DNA of 34,220 nucleotides from a virus, in IMG/VR virus record IMGVR_UViG_3300030090_000400, positions 1-34,220 of that record, one strand, 5' to 3'. A program made the position numbers and the translations under genes. The notes under the pieces are model-generated. The model was not told where the DNA came from and did no database searches. It saw only the letters and a program-made list of their open reading frames with translations. Numbering within the stretch: position 1 is the stretch's first letter; each line of letters opens with the position of its first letter. Positions 20,278 to 29,156 of the stretch are shown piece after piece.

Positions 20278-21694
20278 CACTACAGAAATAGAACAAGAAC
20301 TTAACGTAGTATTTAAACCGAATGAAGGACCACAGACAGAGTTTTTAGCTGCACCAGAACGAGAGGTATTGTATGGTGGCAGTGCTGGAGGTGGTAAAAG
20401 CTATGCAATGTTAGCTGATCCTACTAGGTATTTTGACCATCCATCTTTTAGTGGGTTGTTACTGCGACACACAACGGAGGAACTAAGAGAACTTATATCT
20501 AAGTCGCAGGAGTTGTACCCAAAAGTATGTCCGGGTATAAAATGGTCAGAAAGAAAAATGCAGTGGACCGCACCATCTGGAGCAAAACTTTGGATGTCAT
20601 ATCTAGATAGAGATGATGACGTAATGCGCTATCAGGGTCTAGCATTTAGCTGGATAGGTTTTGATGAGCTAACGCAATGGTCTAAACCTTTCGCATGGAA
20701 CTATATGCGATCTCGTCTACGTTCCACTGCACCAGAACTAGGTGTATACATGAGAGCTACAACAAACCCCGGAGGGCCGGGACATCAGTGGGTCAAGAAA
20801 ATGTTTATTGATCCTGCTCCGTATAACAAAAGTTTTCCAGCTACTGACATAGAAACAGGAGAAGTATTAAAGTATCCAGCAGGACATGCAAGAGCAGGTA
20901 AGGCATTATTTAGAAGAAAGTTTATACCAGCTAGATTAGCAGATAACCCATACCTAGCTGAAACAGGTGACTACGAGGCAATGCTGTTATCGTTACCTGA
21001 ACATCAAAGAAAACAATTGCTGGAAGGCGATTGGGATATTAAAGAAGGTGCAGCCTTTACTGAGTTTAACAGACACATACATGTAGTTGAGCCTTTTGAT
21101 ATACCGAATAACTGGGTTAAGTTTAGGGCATGTGACTATGGCTATGGTTCTTATAGTGGTGTACTTTGGTTTGCTGTTGCACCAAATGAGCAGATAATAA
21201 TATACAGAGAGTTATACGTATCAAAAGTTCTTGCAGTTGATTTAGCAGAGATGGTACTAGAACTAGAAGAAGGTGACGGTAATATAAAGTATGGTGTACT
21301 GGATAGTTCTCTCTGGCATAAACGAGGTGACACAGGACCGTCACTTGCAGAGCAGATGATACAAAGAGGATGCAGGTGGAGGCCGTCAGACAGAAGTAAA
21401 GGCAGTAGAGTGTCTGGCAAAAACGAAATACACAGAAGACTACAGGTAGATGAATTTACAGAAGAACCAAGACTAGTATTCTTTTCAGGATGTACAAATC
21501 TAATATCACAGCTGCCAGCATTGCCATTAGACAAACGTAATCCTGAAGACATAGATACAAATGCAGAAGACCACTTGTATGACGCATTAAGATATGGTAT
21601 AATGTCAAGACCAAGGTTTAATATATTTGATTATGACCCCAGTAAAAGACCACCTAGCCAAATGCAGGTAGCAGATGCAGTCTTTGGATATTAA
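20138..21694 (+). CDS. terL: Terminase large subunit (packaging ATPase/nuclease)
   Basis: 518 residues from the first start at 20138, though the conserved protein begins near VVFKPNEGPQTEF, about residue 56, and ATG 20189 is another possible start; neither has a good ribosome binding site. ATPase motifs: VLYGGSAGGGKSYAML (Walker A, about residue 80), FSWIGFDELTQW (Walker B, about 170) and RATTNPGGPGHQWVK (motif III). The RNase H-like nuclease domain has FRACDYGYGS (about 325), YGVLDSSLWH (about 385) and DHLYDALRYGI (about 490), supplying the three acidic residues. It cuts concatemers and drives DNA into the prohead. Portal follows 11 bases later. Confidence 0.95.
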   Translation: MSDSVRTKLEASANGQSMRKRRSKRQKKSKLAESVQKELAPQKLEYDTTEIEQELNVVFKPNEGPQTEFLAAPEREVLYGGSAGGGKSYAMLADPTRYFDHPSFSGLLLRHTTEELRELISKSQELYPKVCPGIKWSERKMQWTAPSGAKLWMSYLDRDDDVMRYQGLAFSWIGFDELTQWSKPFAWNYMRSRLRSTAPELGVYMRATTNPGGPGHQWVKKMFIDPAPYNKSFPATDIETGEVLKYPAGHARAGKALFRRKFIPARLADNPYLAETGDYEAMLLSLPEHQRKQLLEGDWDIKEGAAFTEFNRHIHVVEPFDIPNNWVKFRACDYGYGSYSGVLWFAVAPNEQIIIYRELYVSKVLAVDLAEMVLELEEGDGNIKYGVLDSSLWHKRGDTGPSLAEQMIQRGCRWRPSDRSKGSRVSGKNEIHRRLQVDEFTEEPRLVFFSGCTNLISQLPALPLDKRNPEDIDTNAEDHLYDALRYGIMSRPRFNIFDYDPSKRPPSQMQVADAVFGY

Positions 21695-21705
21695 GGAAAA
21701 ATGTA

Positions 21706-23835
21706 ATGACAGATGATTTTATTATAGAAGAAGATGCTATTCATCTTGAAGATGCCGAAGAGTCTATGGATGAAGGTATATCTAATTTAATACCTTATAT
21801 TAGTGAAAGATATAAAAGAGCAGAAGACTATAGGTATCAGGATGAGGAACGCTGGATAAAAGCATATCGTAATTACAGAGGACTGTATGGTTCTGATGTA
21901 CAGTTTACTGAGTCTGAAAGATCTAGAGTATTTATAAAAATAACAAAGACAAAAACACTGGCAGCATACGGACAGATAGTAGATGTACTATTTGCTAATC
22001 ATAAATTTCCACTGAGTATTGATCCAACACAACTGCCTGACGGTGTGGCAGGTGATGTTCATTTTGATCCTAAAGAATCTCCAGAAGTGCGTGACATATT
22101 AAACAGCCCTTATGGATTCTCTGGTGATGGAAAAGATTTAGAACCGGGTGCTACTAGAACATCATTATCAGAAAAACTAGGAGAGTACCAAAATAAGTTA
22201 GGAGATTTAGAAGGTGTTAGAGAAGGAGTGGGTCAAACAGGTTCTGCAATTACAGTTAGCCCTGCGCTGGTTGCAGCAAAACGAATGCAGAAAAAGATAC
22301 ACGATCAGCTAGAAGAATCAGGTGCAAGTAAACATCTAAGAAGCACAGCATTTGAAATGTCTCTTTTTGGTACAGGTGTAATGAAAGGACCGTTTGCTGT
22401 TGACAAAGAGTATCCTAACTGGAATGATGACGGTGAATATGATCCAATGTTTAAAACAGTGCCACAGGTATCGCATGTATCTGTGTGGAACTTTTATCCA
22501 GATCCAGATGCTAACAATATGGATGAAGCACAGTATGTAATAGAACGACATAAGATGTCACGATCACAGCTACGTGCTCTTAAAAAACGCCCATACTTTA
22601 GAGACAGTGTAATTGAAGAAGTGATAGCAGAAGGCGAAAACTATACTAAACTATACTGGGAAGATGATCTGTCAGACTATGCACCAGAGCATGACATAGA
22701 TCGTTTTGAAGTTATGGAGTATTGGGGTACAGTAGATATAAACCTGCTGGAAGAACAGCAAATTGATATACCAAAAGACTTAAAAGATCTAGATGAGTTA
22801 CAGGCAAATGTATGGGTATGTAACGGCAGACTAATACGTGTAGTACTTAATCCATTTAAACCAGCACGTATACCATACGTTGCAGCACCATATGAACTTA
22901 ATCCGTACAGTTTCTTTGGTGTAGGCATTGCAGAGAACATGGACGATACGCAGACGCTGATGAATGGTTTTATGCGTATGGCAGTTGACAATGCGGTACT
23001 GTCAGGCAACTTGCTTATAGAGGTAGACGAAACAAACTTAGTACCCGGACAGGATCTTACAGTTTATCCGGGCAAAGTATTCAGGAGACAGGGTGGTGCA
23101 CCCGGACAGGCATTGTTCGGTACAAAATATCCAAATGTTTCCAGTGAGAACATGATGATGTTTGATAAAGCTAGACAGCTTTCAGATGAGAGCACAGGTT
23201 TTCCATCTTTTGCACATGGACAGACAGGTATAGCAGGTGTAGGCAGAACTGCATCAGGTATATCTATGCTGATGGGTGCAGCAGCAGGTGGTATTAAAAC
23301 AGTAATTAAAAACGTAGATGACTATCTACTTAAACCATTGGGTGAAGGACTATTTCAGTTTAATATGCAGTTTGACTTTGATCCGTCAATTAAAGGTGAT
23401 CTTGAAGTAGTTGCACGTGGTACAGAAAGTTTAATGGCTAACGAAGTACGCAGTCAAAGACTGATGCAATTCTTGGGTGTAACATCTAATCCAGCACTTG
23501 CACCGTTTGCTAAGTTTAATTATATCATTCGTGAGATTGCAAAATCTCTTGATCTTGATCCAGACAAAGTTACAAACAATATGGATGAAGCATCTATACA
23601 GGCTGAGATAATGAAAGGCTTTGCACCAGAACAGCCACCACAGGGAGCAGGTGCACCACCACAACCTCCAGCAGGAGTAAACCCAACAGATACAGCAGGA
23701 ACAGGAGGAGGAACAATTGGAACAGGACAAGCACCAGTACCCGGAGAGCAAGGCTTCAGTGGACCACAACAAGGAGCTGCTCCACAAGCTCAAGCCACTG
23801 GTCAGCAACAACCGCCAATGGCAACACTTCAATAA
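21706..23835 (+). CDS. Portal protein (head-tail connector)
   Basis: 709 residues, in the usual size range for podophage portals, with N-terminal acidic region (MTDDFIIEEDAIHLEDAEES) and the helical ERYKRAEDYRYQDEERWIKAYRNYRG typical of this group. The stem/wing segment SVWNFYPDPDANNMDEAQYVIERHKMSR is also typical. The final 80 residues are Pro/Gln/Gly/Ala-rich (PPQPPAGVNPTDTAGTGGG), which may be because the same bases encode the next gene in another frame. Twelve copies would form the DNA entry ring. AAGGA lies before ATG 21706. Its position after TerL supports the call. Confidence 0.9.
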   Translation: MTDDFIIEEDAIHLEDAEESMDEGISNLIPYISERYKRAEDYRYQDEERWIKAYRNYRGLYGSDVQFTESERSRVFIKITKTKTLAAYGQIVDVLFANHKFPLSIDPTQLPDGVAGDVHFDPKESPEVRDILNSPYGFSGDGKDLEPGATRTSLSEKLGEYQNKLGDLEGVREGVGQTGSAITVSPALVAAKRMQKKIHDQLEESGASKHLRSTAFEMSLFGTGVMKGPFAVDKEYPNWNDDGEYDPMFKTVPQVSHVSVWNFYPDPDANNMDEAQYVIERHKMSRSQLRALKKRPYFRDSVIEEVIAEGENYTKLYWEDDLSDYAPEHDIDRFEVMEYWGTVDINLLEEQQIDIPKDLKDLDELQANVWVCNGRLIRVVLNPFKPARIPYVAAPYELNPYSFFGVGIAENMDDTQTLMNGFMRMAVDNAVLSGNLLIEVDETNLVPGQDLTVYPGKVFRRQGGAPGQALFGTKYPNVSSENMMMFDKARQLSDESTGFPSFAHGQTGIAGVGRTASGISMLMGAAAGGIKTVIKNVDDYLLKPLGEGLFQFNMQFDFDPSIKGDLEVVARGTESLMANEVRSQRLMQFLGVTSNPALAPFAKFNYIIREIAKSLDLDPDKVTNNMDEASIQAEIMKGFAPEQPPQGAGAPPQPPAGVNPTDTAGTGGGTIGTGQAPVPGEQGFSGPQQGAAPQAQATGQQQPPMATLQ

Positions 23836-23986
23836 CTATATAGATATGCTCGTAGAATTAGAATTAAAAATACTGGAACAATCAGATGACATGGTAGCAA
23901 TACATAGAGCACAGGGTGCTAACATGGCATATAATAGGATTAAAAAACTAAGGGAACATGTCAATGCAACAAATGGAAATGTTTAA
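23717..23986 (+). CDS. Conserved helical protein overlapping the portal tail
   Basis: 89 residues if started at TTG 23717, which has a strong AGGAGGAGG just ahead; GTG 23759 (AAGG ahead) is an alternative. The conserved part WQHFNNYIDMLVELELKILEQSDDMVAIHRAQGANMAYNRIKKLRE is helical and resembles a small protein that follows portal in related marine phages. It overlaps the portal gene by 119 bases in a different frame. Function unknown, perhaps a head-assembly factor. Confidence 0.65.
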   Translation: MEQDKHQYPESKASVDHNKELLHKLKPLVSNNRQWQHFNNYIDMLVELELKILEQSDDMVAIHRAQGANMAYNRIKKLREHVNATNGNV

Positions 23987-25631
23987 TATAGGTGGACTAA
24001 AAGATGAGGGTGGATCAAAAGACTCTGTATCAGGAAATGTTGTACCTTCTGGTTCACTTAAAGAAGAAGTCAGAGATGACATTGATGCAAAGTTAAGTCC
24101 GGGTGAGTTTGTTTTTCCTGCTGATGTTGTACGGTATATAGGTTTAGAAAAGCTAATGCTTATGCGTGATAAGGCTAAAAAAGGTTTAAAACGTATGGAA
24201 GCTATGGGTCAGATGGGTAATTCTGAAGAAGCTACACTAGATGATGATGTACCATTTGAACAATCTGATCTACTTATAGTTGCAGGTTCTCCTATGGAAG
24301 AACAGATGAATGCTCTTAATAGGGGTGGTATGCCTATACGTGCAAGTAATGGTGCATTTGCTACATATGGACCTTCAGGCGCACCAACATATTCTACTAC
24401 AGGAACACCTGTAACTGCTCCCGGTTCAGGTTTAGGTGCAGGAAGAGGTGATCAGTTATTAGGATCAAATTTGCAACAATACTTTAATCCTACTACAAAT
24501 GAGATACGCAGTGTTTTAGTATCTAGAGATAATCTAACAGGTGAGTTACAACCAGTGTCACCGCTACCAGAAGGTTTTATACGAGACACACCTGAAAATA
24601 GAACAAATGCTATGCAACCAACAACTACATCAGCTAGCGTAGAAACAACTAGAGTAGATCCAGATGTTCTTAATAGGGCATCTGATATTGGAAATGTACG
24701 TGGTGCACCAGATCCATCAGCTGCTGGAGGTTATCAAACTGGAACTACACTTGCAGATATGGCGAATAACCCTAATCCAAATGCAATGACTTTTGATCAA
24801 ATGGCAGATTATGGTGATGTTCTTTCAGGCAAGGCATATGGAGAGAAAGTTGGTACAGCTACTAGTTTTCTTGGAAAAGGATTAGCTGCAGGAACACGAT
24901 TAGGTTTTACTGATTTAGAAGTTGCGGGTCAGAAGAACTCAATAGCATTGTCTAATTTGAGAGCTAATAATGAAAAAGCGTATGCCGAGCTTCAAGCAAC
25001 ATTTGATAACAATTTAGGAAAAAATGTTGACAAAGCGAAAGATGCACTAGTAGATAGGTTCAGTGATGTGATGTCTATTAGAGATATTGAAGCAACTGCA
25101 AAAAGAGGATATGGAATAACTAATGCACAAGTATTAGCTCATCTATCAAACGTAAGTAATGGTACTGCACCAGTAGGATCACAAGCTAATGCTGTAGGTG
25201 GCTATAGTACAACAGGTGCACAAGGTCATAGTACTAATGCAAATGGTGAGGTTCTAGGTAAAGAAGCAACTCAAGCACTATCAGATATGGATAAATATGG
25301 CATAACACCTACTGATACTGAAAGAGAACAACTTAGTTATGGTACAGTTGATCCAAGCGTTAAAGATAAAATTAGTCAAGCAAAGAGAGATAGAGAAACA
25401 GAAATAGAAAAACAAGAAAAGTTTGCTTTTAGTATGTCAGACGAACCCGAAGGAGCACCTGATGTATCTACTCCAGATACTCCCGGCACAGAAGCACAAG
25501 CGCAAGATCCAGCAGAAACAGGAATTGCTCAAGCAGAAGAAGAAACTTTTACAGCAGTAGGAGGCTTTATACCTAAGAAGAAAAAACAAAAGAAAAAGAT
25601 GAAGCGTGGCGGTCTAGCTTCAAGAAAATAG
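23958..25631 (+). CDS. Conserved virion-associated protein with EFVFPADVVRYIG motif
   Basis: 557 residues. The N-terminal 100 residues carry a widely conserved marine-phage block: MFNIGGLKDEGGSKD, GNVVPSGSLKEEVRDDIDAKL, GEFVFPADVVRYIGLEKLMLMR, then MEAMGQMGNSEEAT. The remaining 400 residues are Ala/Gly/Thr/Asn-rich and poorly conserved in appearance. It ends in a very basic tail (GGFIPKKKKQKKKMKRGG, LASRK). No function is established to my knowledge; position between portal and scaffold suggests a virion or assembly protein. Overlaps the previous gene by 29 bases. Confidence 0.75.
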   Translation: MSMQQMEMFNIGGLKDEGGSKDSVSGNVVPSGSLKEEVRDDIDAKLSPGEFVFPADVVRYIGLEKLMLMRDKAKKGLKRMEAMGQMGNSEEATLDDDVPFEQSDLLIVAGSPMEEQMNALNRGGMPIRASNGAFATYGPSGAPTYSTTGTPVTAPGSGLGAGRGDQLLGSNLQQYFNPTTNEIRSVLVSRDNLTGELQPVSPLPEGFIRDTPENRTNAMQPTTTSASVETTRVDPDVLNRASDIGNVRGAPDPSAAGGYQTGTTLADMANNPNPNAMTFDQMADYGDVLSGKAYGEKVGTATSFLGKGLAAGTRLGFTDLEVAGQKNSIALSNLRANNEKAYAELQATFDNNLGKNVDKAKDALVDRFSDVMSIRDIEATAKRGYGITNAQVLAHLSNVSNGTAPVGSQANAVGGYSTTGAQGHSTNANGEVLGKEATQALSDMDKYGITPTDTEREQLSYGTVDPSVKDKISQAKRDRETEIEKQEKFAFSMSDEPEGAPDVSTPDTPGTEAQAQDPAETGIAQAEEETFTAVGGFIPKKKKQKKKMKRGGLASRK

Positions 25632-25640
25632 ACTGCATGT

Positions 25641-25682
25641 GTTGGCTACCTATGCCCCTAATAAGGCTACCATAGCCCCAAC
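25641..25682. repeat. Hairpin with internal direct repeat upstream of scaffold gene
   Basis: GTTGG (25641) pairs with CCAAC (25678) and CTATG (25650) with CATAG (25671). The two sides are also direct repeats, GGCTACC-TATGCCCC and GGCTACC-ATAGCCCC. It fills the 66-base gap before the scaffold gene; possible RNA processing site or attenuator. Confidence 0.5.
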
Positions 25683-25697
25683 GAAAGGAAATATAAA

Positions 25698-26552
25698 ATG
25701 TCAGACGTAACACAAGTAGAAGTAGAGCCTCAGAAAACAGCGTTTATATCTAGGCCATACTCAAGAGAAGAAAAGTTAAAACAGGAAGAGGAAGAACTGC
25801 AAGAGTTAGTTGAAGAACAAAAGCAAGATGCCTCATCAGAAGAAACAGAAGATGAACCTACAAATGCAGAGGAAAGAACTTTTAAGAAAAGATATTCTGA
25901 TTTGCGTAGGCATCAGCAGAAACAAACAGACGAATTAAAAGCAGAGATTAACACTCTTAAACTTCAGCTAGAGCAGTCAACTAAGAAGCAGATAAAACTT
26001 CCTAAGTCTGACGAAGATATAGAAACATGGGCTAGAGATTATCCTGATGTTGCAGGTATAGTAGAAACAATAGCTATAAAGAAAGCTGCTGAACAACAGG
26101 CTAGTCTAGAAGAAAAAGTAAAAGCACTAAATGATATGCAACAGAGTGTAACAAAGCAACGTGCAGAAACTGAGTTGTTGCAATTACACCCTGACTTTGA
26201 CGATATAAGAAATGATGATGACTTTCATACATGGGCAGAAGAACAGCCTACATGGATACAAAATGCTCTGTACGAAAACGATGACGATGCACATTCGGCT
26301 GCTAGAGCTATTGACTTATATAAAGCAGACAGAAACATAACTGCAAAGAAATCATCATCTAAAGATGCAGCAAGATCTGTATCTACTAAAGGTAAAAGAA
26401 GTAAACCTGCCAGTGACGATAGTGGCAACTCATATAAAGAGTCAGATGTACAGCGTATGTCTGCATCAGAGTATGAGAAGCATTCAGATGACATAATGGA
26501 AGCTATACGTAACGGTAAGTTTATTTATGACGTATCTGGTTCAGCACGATAA
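25698..26552 (+). CDS. Scaffolding / capsid assembly protein
   Basis: 284 residues, highly charged and without a catalytic motif. Acidic Glu/Gln-rich N-terminus (EEKLKQEEEELQELVEEQKQ), long coiled coil (FKKRYSDLRRHQQKQTDELKAEINTLKLQLEQS), a helical core with DYPDVAGIVETIA and LHPDFDDIRND, a Ser/Lys linker (KKSSSKDAARSV), and a helical C-terminus SASEYEKHSDDIMEAIRNGKF that would contact the capsid protein. Composition, size and place right before the capsid gene are those of podophage scaffolds. Confidence 0.8.
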   Translation: MSDVTQVEVEPQKTAFISRPYSREEKLKQEEEELQELVEEQKQDASSEETEDEPTNAEERTFKKRYSDLRRHQQKQTDELKAEINTLKLQLEQSTKKQIKLPKSDEDIETWARDYPDVAGIVETIAIKKAAEQQASLEEKVKALNDMQQSVTKQRAETELLQLHPDFDDIRNDDDFHTWAEEQPTWIQNALYENDDDAHSAARAIDLYKADRNITAKKSSSKDAARSVSTKGKRSKPASDDSGNSYKESDVQRMSASEYEKHSDDIMEAIRNGKFIYDVSGSAR

Positions 26553-26558
26553 AAGGTG

Positions 26559-26586
26559 TTGACAAACAGATAATTGTGTATATAAC
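26559..26586 (+). promoter_or_regulatory. Sigma-70-type promoter for the capsid gene
   Basis: TTGACA (26559-26564), 16 bases, TATAAC (26581-26586). The -10 region GTGTATATAACTATACATA is very close to the equivalent part of the promoter at 15,247. It directs transcription into the capsid gene 200 bases downstream. Confidence 0.7.
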
Positions 26587-26787
26587 TATACATAATTAGT
26601 AGTAACGTGGCCCTTTTCAAAAGACTACCCATATGTACTACACCAAACTTCTAAGATACCCGAATAAAAAGAGCCTATGTGTAGTTGGCCTTACATATAC
26701 TACCTCTTTGTTATCGGCCCTTGTGAAGTAGATAACATAGCGTACATGTTTTAGTACGCATAGGATGTCGTAAAAGGAGAAAATAAA
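26587..26787 (+). promoter_or_regulatory. Structured leader ahead of the major capsid gene
   Basis: About 200 bases without a gene. Stem pairs seen: ACTACAC (26637)/GTGTAGT (26679), GTTATC (26710)/GATAAC (26731) and GCGTAC (26740)/GTACGC (26754). GGCCCTT recurs at about 26609 and 26717. A strong AAGGAG lies just before ATG 26788. The stems could stabilise an abundant capsid message. Confidence 0.55.
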
Positions 26788-27846
26788 ATGGCATTTTCAA
26801 CCGCAACAGGCTACGGCAACCTGCCTAATGGTAATTTCTCACCAGTTATCTACTCTAAGCAGGTACAAGTAGCTTTTCGTAAGGCTTCTATTGTAGAAGC
26901 TATTACAAATAGTGACTACTTTGGCGAGATCGCTAATATGGGCGATAGCGTTAAAGTCATTAAAGAACCAGAGATCACGGTCAAAGAGTATGCACGTGGT
27001 ACTACGATCACTCCACAAGATCTGGATGATGAAGAGTTCTCTCTAACCATTGACAAAGCAAACTATTTTGCATTTAAAGTCGATGACATTGAAGAGGCAC
27101 ACTCTCATGTTAACTTCCAGCAACTTGCTACTGATCGTGCAGCGTACAGACTTGCTGACCAGTTTGACCAAGACGTTCTTGGTTATCTCTCTGGATTTAA
27201 ACAATCAGCGATGCACAGTGCTCCTGATACTGTAAATACCACTGTTAACGGTGCAAAAGCAGTTTCAACTGCTGGTAGTGACGAATTGTTATCCTCGATG
27301 GAAATCATGGCTGACTCATTCGGTGGTTCTTCCAGTAACGCAATGGGTATTCAAGCACGTGCTGGTGGTGCAACTTCTGCTACTCCCGGTTCTGGTAACT
27401 GTCATCCACTACAAATTGTAGCTCGTATGGCTCGTTTGCTAGACCAACAGAATGTTGACACAAACAATCGCTGGTTAGTTGTTGACCCAGTTTTCTGTGA
27501 AGTTTTAAAAGATGAAGATTCTCGTCTTCTGAATGGTGACTTCGGAGGAAGCGGTCTACAAAATGGTTTGATCTTGAACAATGTTCATGGATTCAAAGTT
27601 TACATGTCTAACAACCTACCTTCCGTAGGAACTGGCCCATCCACTACTGGTGGTACTAATGCTAGTAACTATGGTGTAATCGTTGCTGGTCACATGTCTT
27701 CTGTTGCATCTGCTGAACAGATTAACAAGACTGAAACATATCGTGATCCTGATAGCTTCGCTGACATTGTTCGGGGAATGCATTTGTATGGGCGTAAGAT
27801 TCTTCGACCAGAAGCAATCTCAACTGCTCGTTATTGCTTAGTATAA
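26788..27846 (+). CDS. Major capsid protein
   Basis: 352 residues. MAFSTATGYGNLPNGNFSPVIYSKQVQVAF, SDYFGEIANMGDSVKVIKEPEITVKEYARGTTITPQDLDDEEFSLTIDKANYFAFKVDDIEEAH and QLADQF-like ADQFDQDVLGYL are characteristic of capsid proteins of marine podophages with an HK97-type fold. Position directly after scaffold, its own promoter and leader, and a strong AAGGAG fit the most abundant virion protein. No protease or signal region is visible. Confidence 0.93.
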   Translation: MAFSTATGYGNLPNGNFSPVIYSKQVQVAFRKASIVEAITNSDYFGEIANMGDSVKVIKEPEITVKEYARGTTITPQDLDDEEFSLTIDKANYFAFKVDDIEEAHSHVNFQQLATDRAAYRLADQFDQDVLGYLSGFKQSAMHSAPDTVNTTVNGAKAVSTAGSDELLSSMEIMADSFGGSSSNAMGIQARAGGATSATPGSGNCHPLQIVARMARLLDQQNVDTNNRWLVVDPVFCEVLKDEDSRLLNGDFGGSGLQNGLILNNVHGFKVYMSNNLPSVGTGPSTTGGTNASNYGVIVAGHMSSVASAEQINKTETYRDPDSFADIVRGMHLYGRKILRPEAISTARYCLV

Positions 27847-27859
27847 GGGAGACTGAATA

Positions 27860-28354
27860 ATGGCTACAGTAACAACATTATCTTCTGCTGCTAGAGGCAG
27901 TAGCCCTAGAGGTAGAACTCCATATCTTGTACAAAATAGTATCGATTTCGGTGCTGCTGCTACCGCTAAAGGTACAGCACTCGCTGCTGCTGATATTATT
28001 GAAGCAATTACAGTTCCTGCTAATACTATGATTTTAGATGCTGGTTTTGAAGTAACAACAGTTCACGCTGGTACTTCTTCTGACTGTGCTCTTGATCTTG
28101 GTGTAACAGGGGTAGATGTTGATGCATATGTTGACGGTTTCGACTTCGATGCTGCATCAGCAGGTGCTTACAGTGTAGGTGCAGGAAATGGTCCTCTCAC
28201 TGTCGGTGCAACTGCCGATACGCTTGATGTCTTAATTCAAGCACAAACTGGAACTACAACGGCTGGTGTTATTCGTGTCTTTGCATTATTGCTAGACGTT
28301 GATGACATAGGCACTGTAGGTGCAGATGAAGTGGATCGTGATACACTCGCGTAA
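27860..28354 (+). CDS. Probable head decoration or minor head protein
   Basis: 164 residues, Ala/Gly/Thr/Asp-rich and beta-predicted (IEAITVPANTMILDAGFEVTTVHAG, DLGVTGVDVDAYVDGFDFD), very acidic and almost without Lys. Same transcription unit as the capsid gene, 13 bases after it, and followed by a terminator-like hairpin. This is the usual place for a capsid decoration protein; a tail or structural role is possible. Confidence 0.6.
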   Translation: MATVTTLSSAARGSSPRGRTPYLVQNSIDFGAAATAKGTALAAADIIEAITVPANTMILDAGFEVTTVHAGTSSDCALDLGVTGVDVDAYVDGFDFDAASAGAYSVGAGNGPLTVGATADTLDVLIQAQTGTTTAGVIRVFALLLDVDDIGTVGADEVDRDTLA

Positions 28355-28363
28355 CACATGTGG

Positions 28364-28388
28364 AAGGGGTGGGATAAACCTGCCCCTT
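28364..28388 (+). terminator. Terminator-like hairpin after the capsid operon
   Basis: AAGGGGTGGG (28364-28373) pairs with CCTGCCCCTT (28379-28388) through ten base pairs, two of them G-U wobbles, with loop ATAAA. It is followed by TCTACTT rather than a long T run, so termination may be partial, lowering expression of the tail genes relative to capsid. Confidence 0.6.
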
Positions 28389-28406
28389 TCTACTTAGGGA
28401 TATACT

Positions 28407-29156
28407 ATGGCTACAACATTTTTAACATTAGTAAATGATGTAAATAAGAGACTAAATGAAGTGGAGCTTACTAGCTCTAATTTTGGTTCAGCTGCAGGTT
28501 TTTATGCACATGCAAAAGATGCAGTTAATTCAGGTATACGCTATATTAATGAGAGTGAGTACGAGTGGCCTTTTAATCATTCACAAAAAGAACAGACGTT
28601 AGTTGCTGGTACTACACGTTATGCATTTCCAACAGATGCAAAACTAATTGACTTTGAATCTTTTAGAATTAAAGAAAATGCTACCTTAGGAAATGACACT
28701 AGAAAATTAGCAGTAATAACATATGATGAATATTTAGAAAAATATGTAGATCAAGAGTATGCTGCAAGTCAGACACGTGCATTGCCACGTTTTGTTTTTC
28801 ATGGACCTGATTTAAAATACGGTTTAGTAGAACCTCCTGATCAGGCATATACATTAGTGTATGATTACTATGTGTTTCAAGATGACTTATCTGCACATGG
28901 TGACACTATGGTAATACCAGATAGATTTAAACATATTGTTGTAGATGCGGCTATGTTTTACGCTTTAATGTTTAGGGGTAATACACAGGATGCAGTCATA
29001 CTAAAAGAAAGAGCAGATGAAGGTATCAAAGCAATGCGCTCTATGCTTATTAACAGATACCATTACATGAGATCCTATATGATACCTGCAAGCACAGGTG
29101 GACGTAGATTAGGATCTGCACGATCTACAGCAGGGTCTAGCTTGGATGGACTATAA
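28407..29156 (+). CDS. Head-tail adaptor protein (SU10/gp11-like)
   Basis: 249 residues. FLTLVNDVNKRLNEVELTSSNF, a helical region, then SEYEWPFNHSQKEQTLVAGTTRYAFPTDAKLIDFESFRIKE and DRFKHIVVDAAMFYALMFRGN are characteristic of podophage adaptors that dock below the portal. It ends in a Gly/Ser/Arg tail. Position between head genes and the nozzle supports the call. Confidence 0.8.
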   Translation: MATTFLTLVNDVNKRLNEVELTSSNFGSAAGFYAHAKDAVNSGIRYINESEYEWPFNHSQKEQTLVAGTTRYAFPTDAKLIDFESFRIKENATLGNDTRKLAVITYDEYLEKYVDQEYAASQTRALPRFVFHGPDLKYGLVEPPDQAYTLVYDYYVFQDDLSAHGDTMVIPDRFKHIVVDAAMFYALMFRGNTQDAVILKERADEGIKAMRSMLINRYHYMRSYMIPASTGGRRLGSARSTAGSSLDGL

